Of a stretch of DNA of 6,996 nucleotides, positions 5,981-6,996 are shown in pieces. Made by a program: the position numbers and the translations under genes. Every line of letters starts with the position of its first letter. Within the stretch, counting starts at the first letter, position 1. The notes under the pieces are model-generated. The model did not search any database and had not been told where the DNA came from. It saw nothing but the letters and a program-made list of their open reading frames with translations. The DNA is from Methanobacteriota archaeon (lineage in GTDB: Archaea; Thermoplasmatota; Poseidoniia; Poseidoniales; Thalassarchaeaceae), in NCBI GenBank assembly GCA_002685315.1, contig NYXJ01000012.1, forward strand, positions 1 through 6,996. The letters run 5' to 3'.

Positions 5981-6996
5981 ATGAATAATAAAATTTTGTC
6001 AATCCTCGAAAGAGAGGAAGAAAGACAGGAGCAGGCTATAGAGTTAATCGCTAGTGAAAACTTTGCGAGTGAGTCTGTGCGTGCTCTATGTGGCAGTATA
6101 TTTACTAATAAATACGCAGAAGGATACCCAGGAAAAAGATACTACAATGGTTGTGAGCACATGGATGAGATAGAAGAATTCGCTATCAAGTCTTTGTGTA
6201 AATTGTATGATTGTGGGTACGCCAATGTACAACCTCATAGCGGGGTTAATGCAAATACTGCGGTATTTCAAGCGTTTCTAAAGCCAGGAGATAGAATTCT
6301 TGGTATGGACTTAGCTAGTGGAGGGCATCTTAGTCATGGTGCTCCTCCAACACTTAGTGGTAAGATTTATGATGCACACACATACGGAGTAGACACCTCA
6401 GGGTGGCTAGACTATGATGCTATTCTAGATCAAGCAAAAGCTATAAAGCCTAAGCTAATTATTGCAGGTGCAAGTGCTTACTCAAGACAGATTAACTGGA
6501 AAGCCTTCAGAGATATCGCAGACAGTGTAGGTGCAGCACTAATGTGTGATATGGCTCACTATAGTGGACTTATTGCAGGTAATGGCTATGATAGTCCTCT
6601 GCCTTTTGCAGATGTGGTAACGAGCACAACACATAAAACTCTTAGAGGCCCAAGAGGTGGCATGATTCTGTGGAATAATCCTGATTTCACAAGAAAAATC
6701 AATAGTGCTATATTTCCTGGGACTCAAGGTGGCCCGCTAATGAATATCATTGCTGCAAAAGCTCAATGTTATGCAGAAGCACTTGACCCTTCCTTTGATG
6801 AGTATATTCAAGACGTACTCGACAATGCTAAGGCTATGGCTGATGTGTTTGTACGGAAAGGGTACAATATTATCACAGGCGGAACAGACAGTCACCTGTT
6901 ACTTTTAGATTTAAGTGATAAATCTTTAAGTGGTAGAAAAGCTGCTGATATGCTAGAAGAGAATGGTATTACTGTAAATAAAAATGGAGTACCAAA
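5981..6996 (+). CDS. glyA: Serine hydroxymethyltransferase, 3' end cut by window edge
   Basis: PLP enzyme that converts serine and tetrahydrofolate to glycine and 5,10-methylene-tetrahydrofolate. The frame is open from ATG 5981 to the right edge (338 complete codons). It follows E. coli GlyA closely at an offset of about 10 residues: IASENF (23-28), NKYAEGYPGKRYY (43-55, with Y45, E47, Y55), NVQPHSG (82-88), GGHLSHG (114-120), the PLP-ring aspartate in CDMAH (D190, H193), the Schiff-base lysine in TTHKTLRGPRGG (K219) and FPGTQGGPL (245-253). All catalytic residues I can check are kept, so it looks functional. About 70 C-terminal residues, including the substrate-binding Arg of the IRVGT motif, lie beyond the window. 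The start abuts the PhoH stop, with GGGA (5971-5974) upstream. In this position it is probably an auxiliary metabolic gene feeding nucleotide synthesis. Confidence 0.95.
   Translation, partial: MNNKILSILEREEERQEQAIELIASENFASESVRALCGSIFTNKYAEGYPGKRYYNGCEHMDEIEEFAIKSLCKLYDCGYANVQPHSGVNANTAVFQAFLKPGDRILGMDLASGGHLSHGAPPTLSGKIYDAHTYGVDTSGWLDYDAILDQAKAIKPKLIIAGASAYSRQINWKAFRDIADSVGAALMCDMAHYSGLIAGNGYDSPLPFADVVTSTTHKTLRGPRGGMILWNNPDFTRKINSAIFPGTQGGPLMNIIAAKAQCYAEALDPSFDEYIQDVLDNAKAMADVFVRKGYNIITGGTDSHLLLLDLSDKSLSGRKAADMLEENGITVNKNGVP

Noticed and set aside
6012..6020. GAGAGGAAG inside glyA as a ribosome-binding site for a later start
   Set aside because: No suitable start codon follows, and the conserved IASENF motif comes immediately after, so the upstream ATG 5981 is needed.

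Overview
This window looks like the DNA-replication module of a tailed double-stranded DNA bacteriophage, probably a virulent marine-type phage of a Gram-negative host. Seven genes lie head to tail on the + strand with almost no space between them: a DnaB-type replicative helicase, a 99-aa protein of unknown function, a stand-alone CHC2/TOPRIM primase, a family A DNA polymerase with 3'-5' proofreading but no 5'-3' nuclease domain, a 164-aa protein of unknown function, a PhoH-like ATPase, and a serine hydroxymethyltransferase cut by the right edge. The phage assignment rests on the gene set, the tight packing (gaps of 0 to 3 nt, overlaps of 8 and 20 nt) and the short phage-like versions of primase and PhoH. 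The host phylum and the marine habitat are inferred from resemblance to families I remember from marine viral genomes; no search was run.

Layout. 1-1380: helicase, most likely starting at a TTG codon at 25. 1381-1442: the only real intergenic gap, holding a near-perfect sigma70 promoter (TTGACT, 17 bp, TATAAT) and a GAGG ribosome-binding site. 1443-6996: six genes that this promoter could transcribe as one message. No stretch over 300 bases lacks a gene. I see no tRNA, CRISPR array, insertion sequence or integrase. A GC-rich hairpin lies inside the 164-aa gene, about 85 nt before the PhoH gene.

How the genes fit together. Helicase, primase and polymerase supply unwinding, priming and synthesis at the fork. 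The 99-aa protein sits exactly between helicase and primase and the 164-aa protein between polymerase and PhoH, so both are candidates for uncharacterised replication accessories. Serine hydroxymethyltransferase makes 5,10-methylene-tetrahydrofolate, the one-carbon donor for dTMP or hydroxymethyl-pyrimidine synthesis, which would feed the polymerase with nucleotides.

Most notable points: the polymerase has an N-terminal region resembling the C-terminal half of a uracil-DNA glycosylase fold with the usual active-site His replaced by Asn, and an unusual motif A (DLTTAEVY instead of DYSQIELR). Arginine codon use also breaks sharply between the helicase and the primase. I found no evidence of a wholly new defence or mobile system; the least described parts are the two orphan proteins and the RNA structure before phoH.
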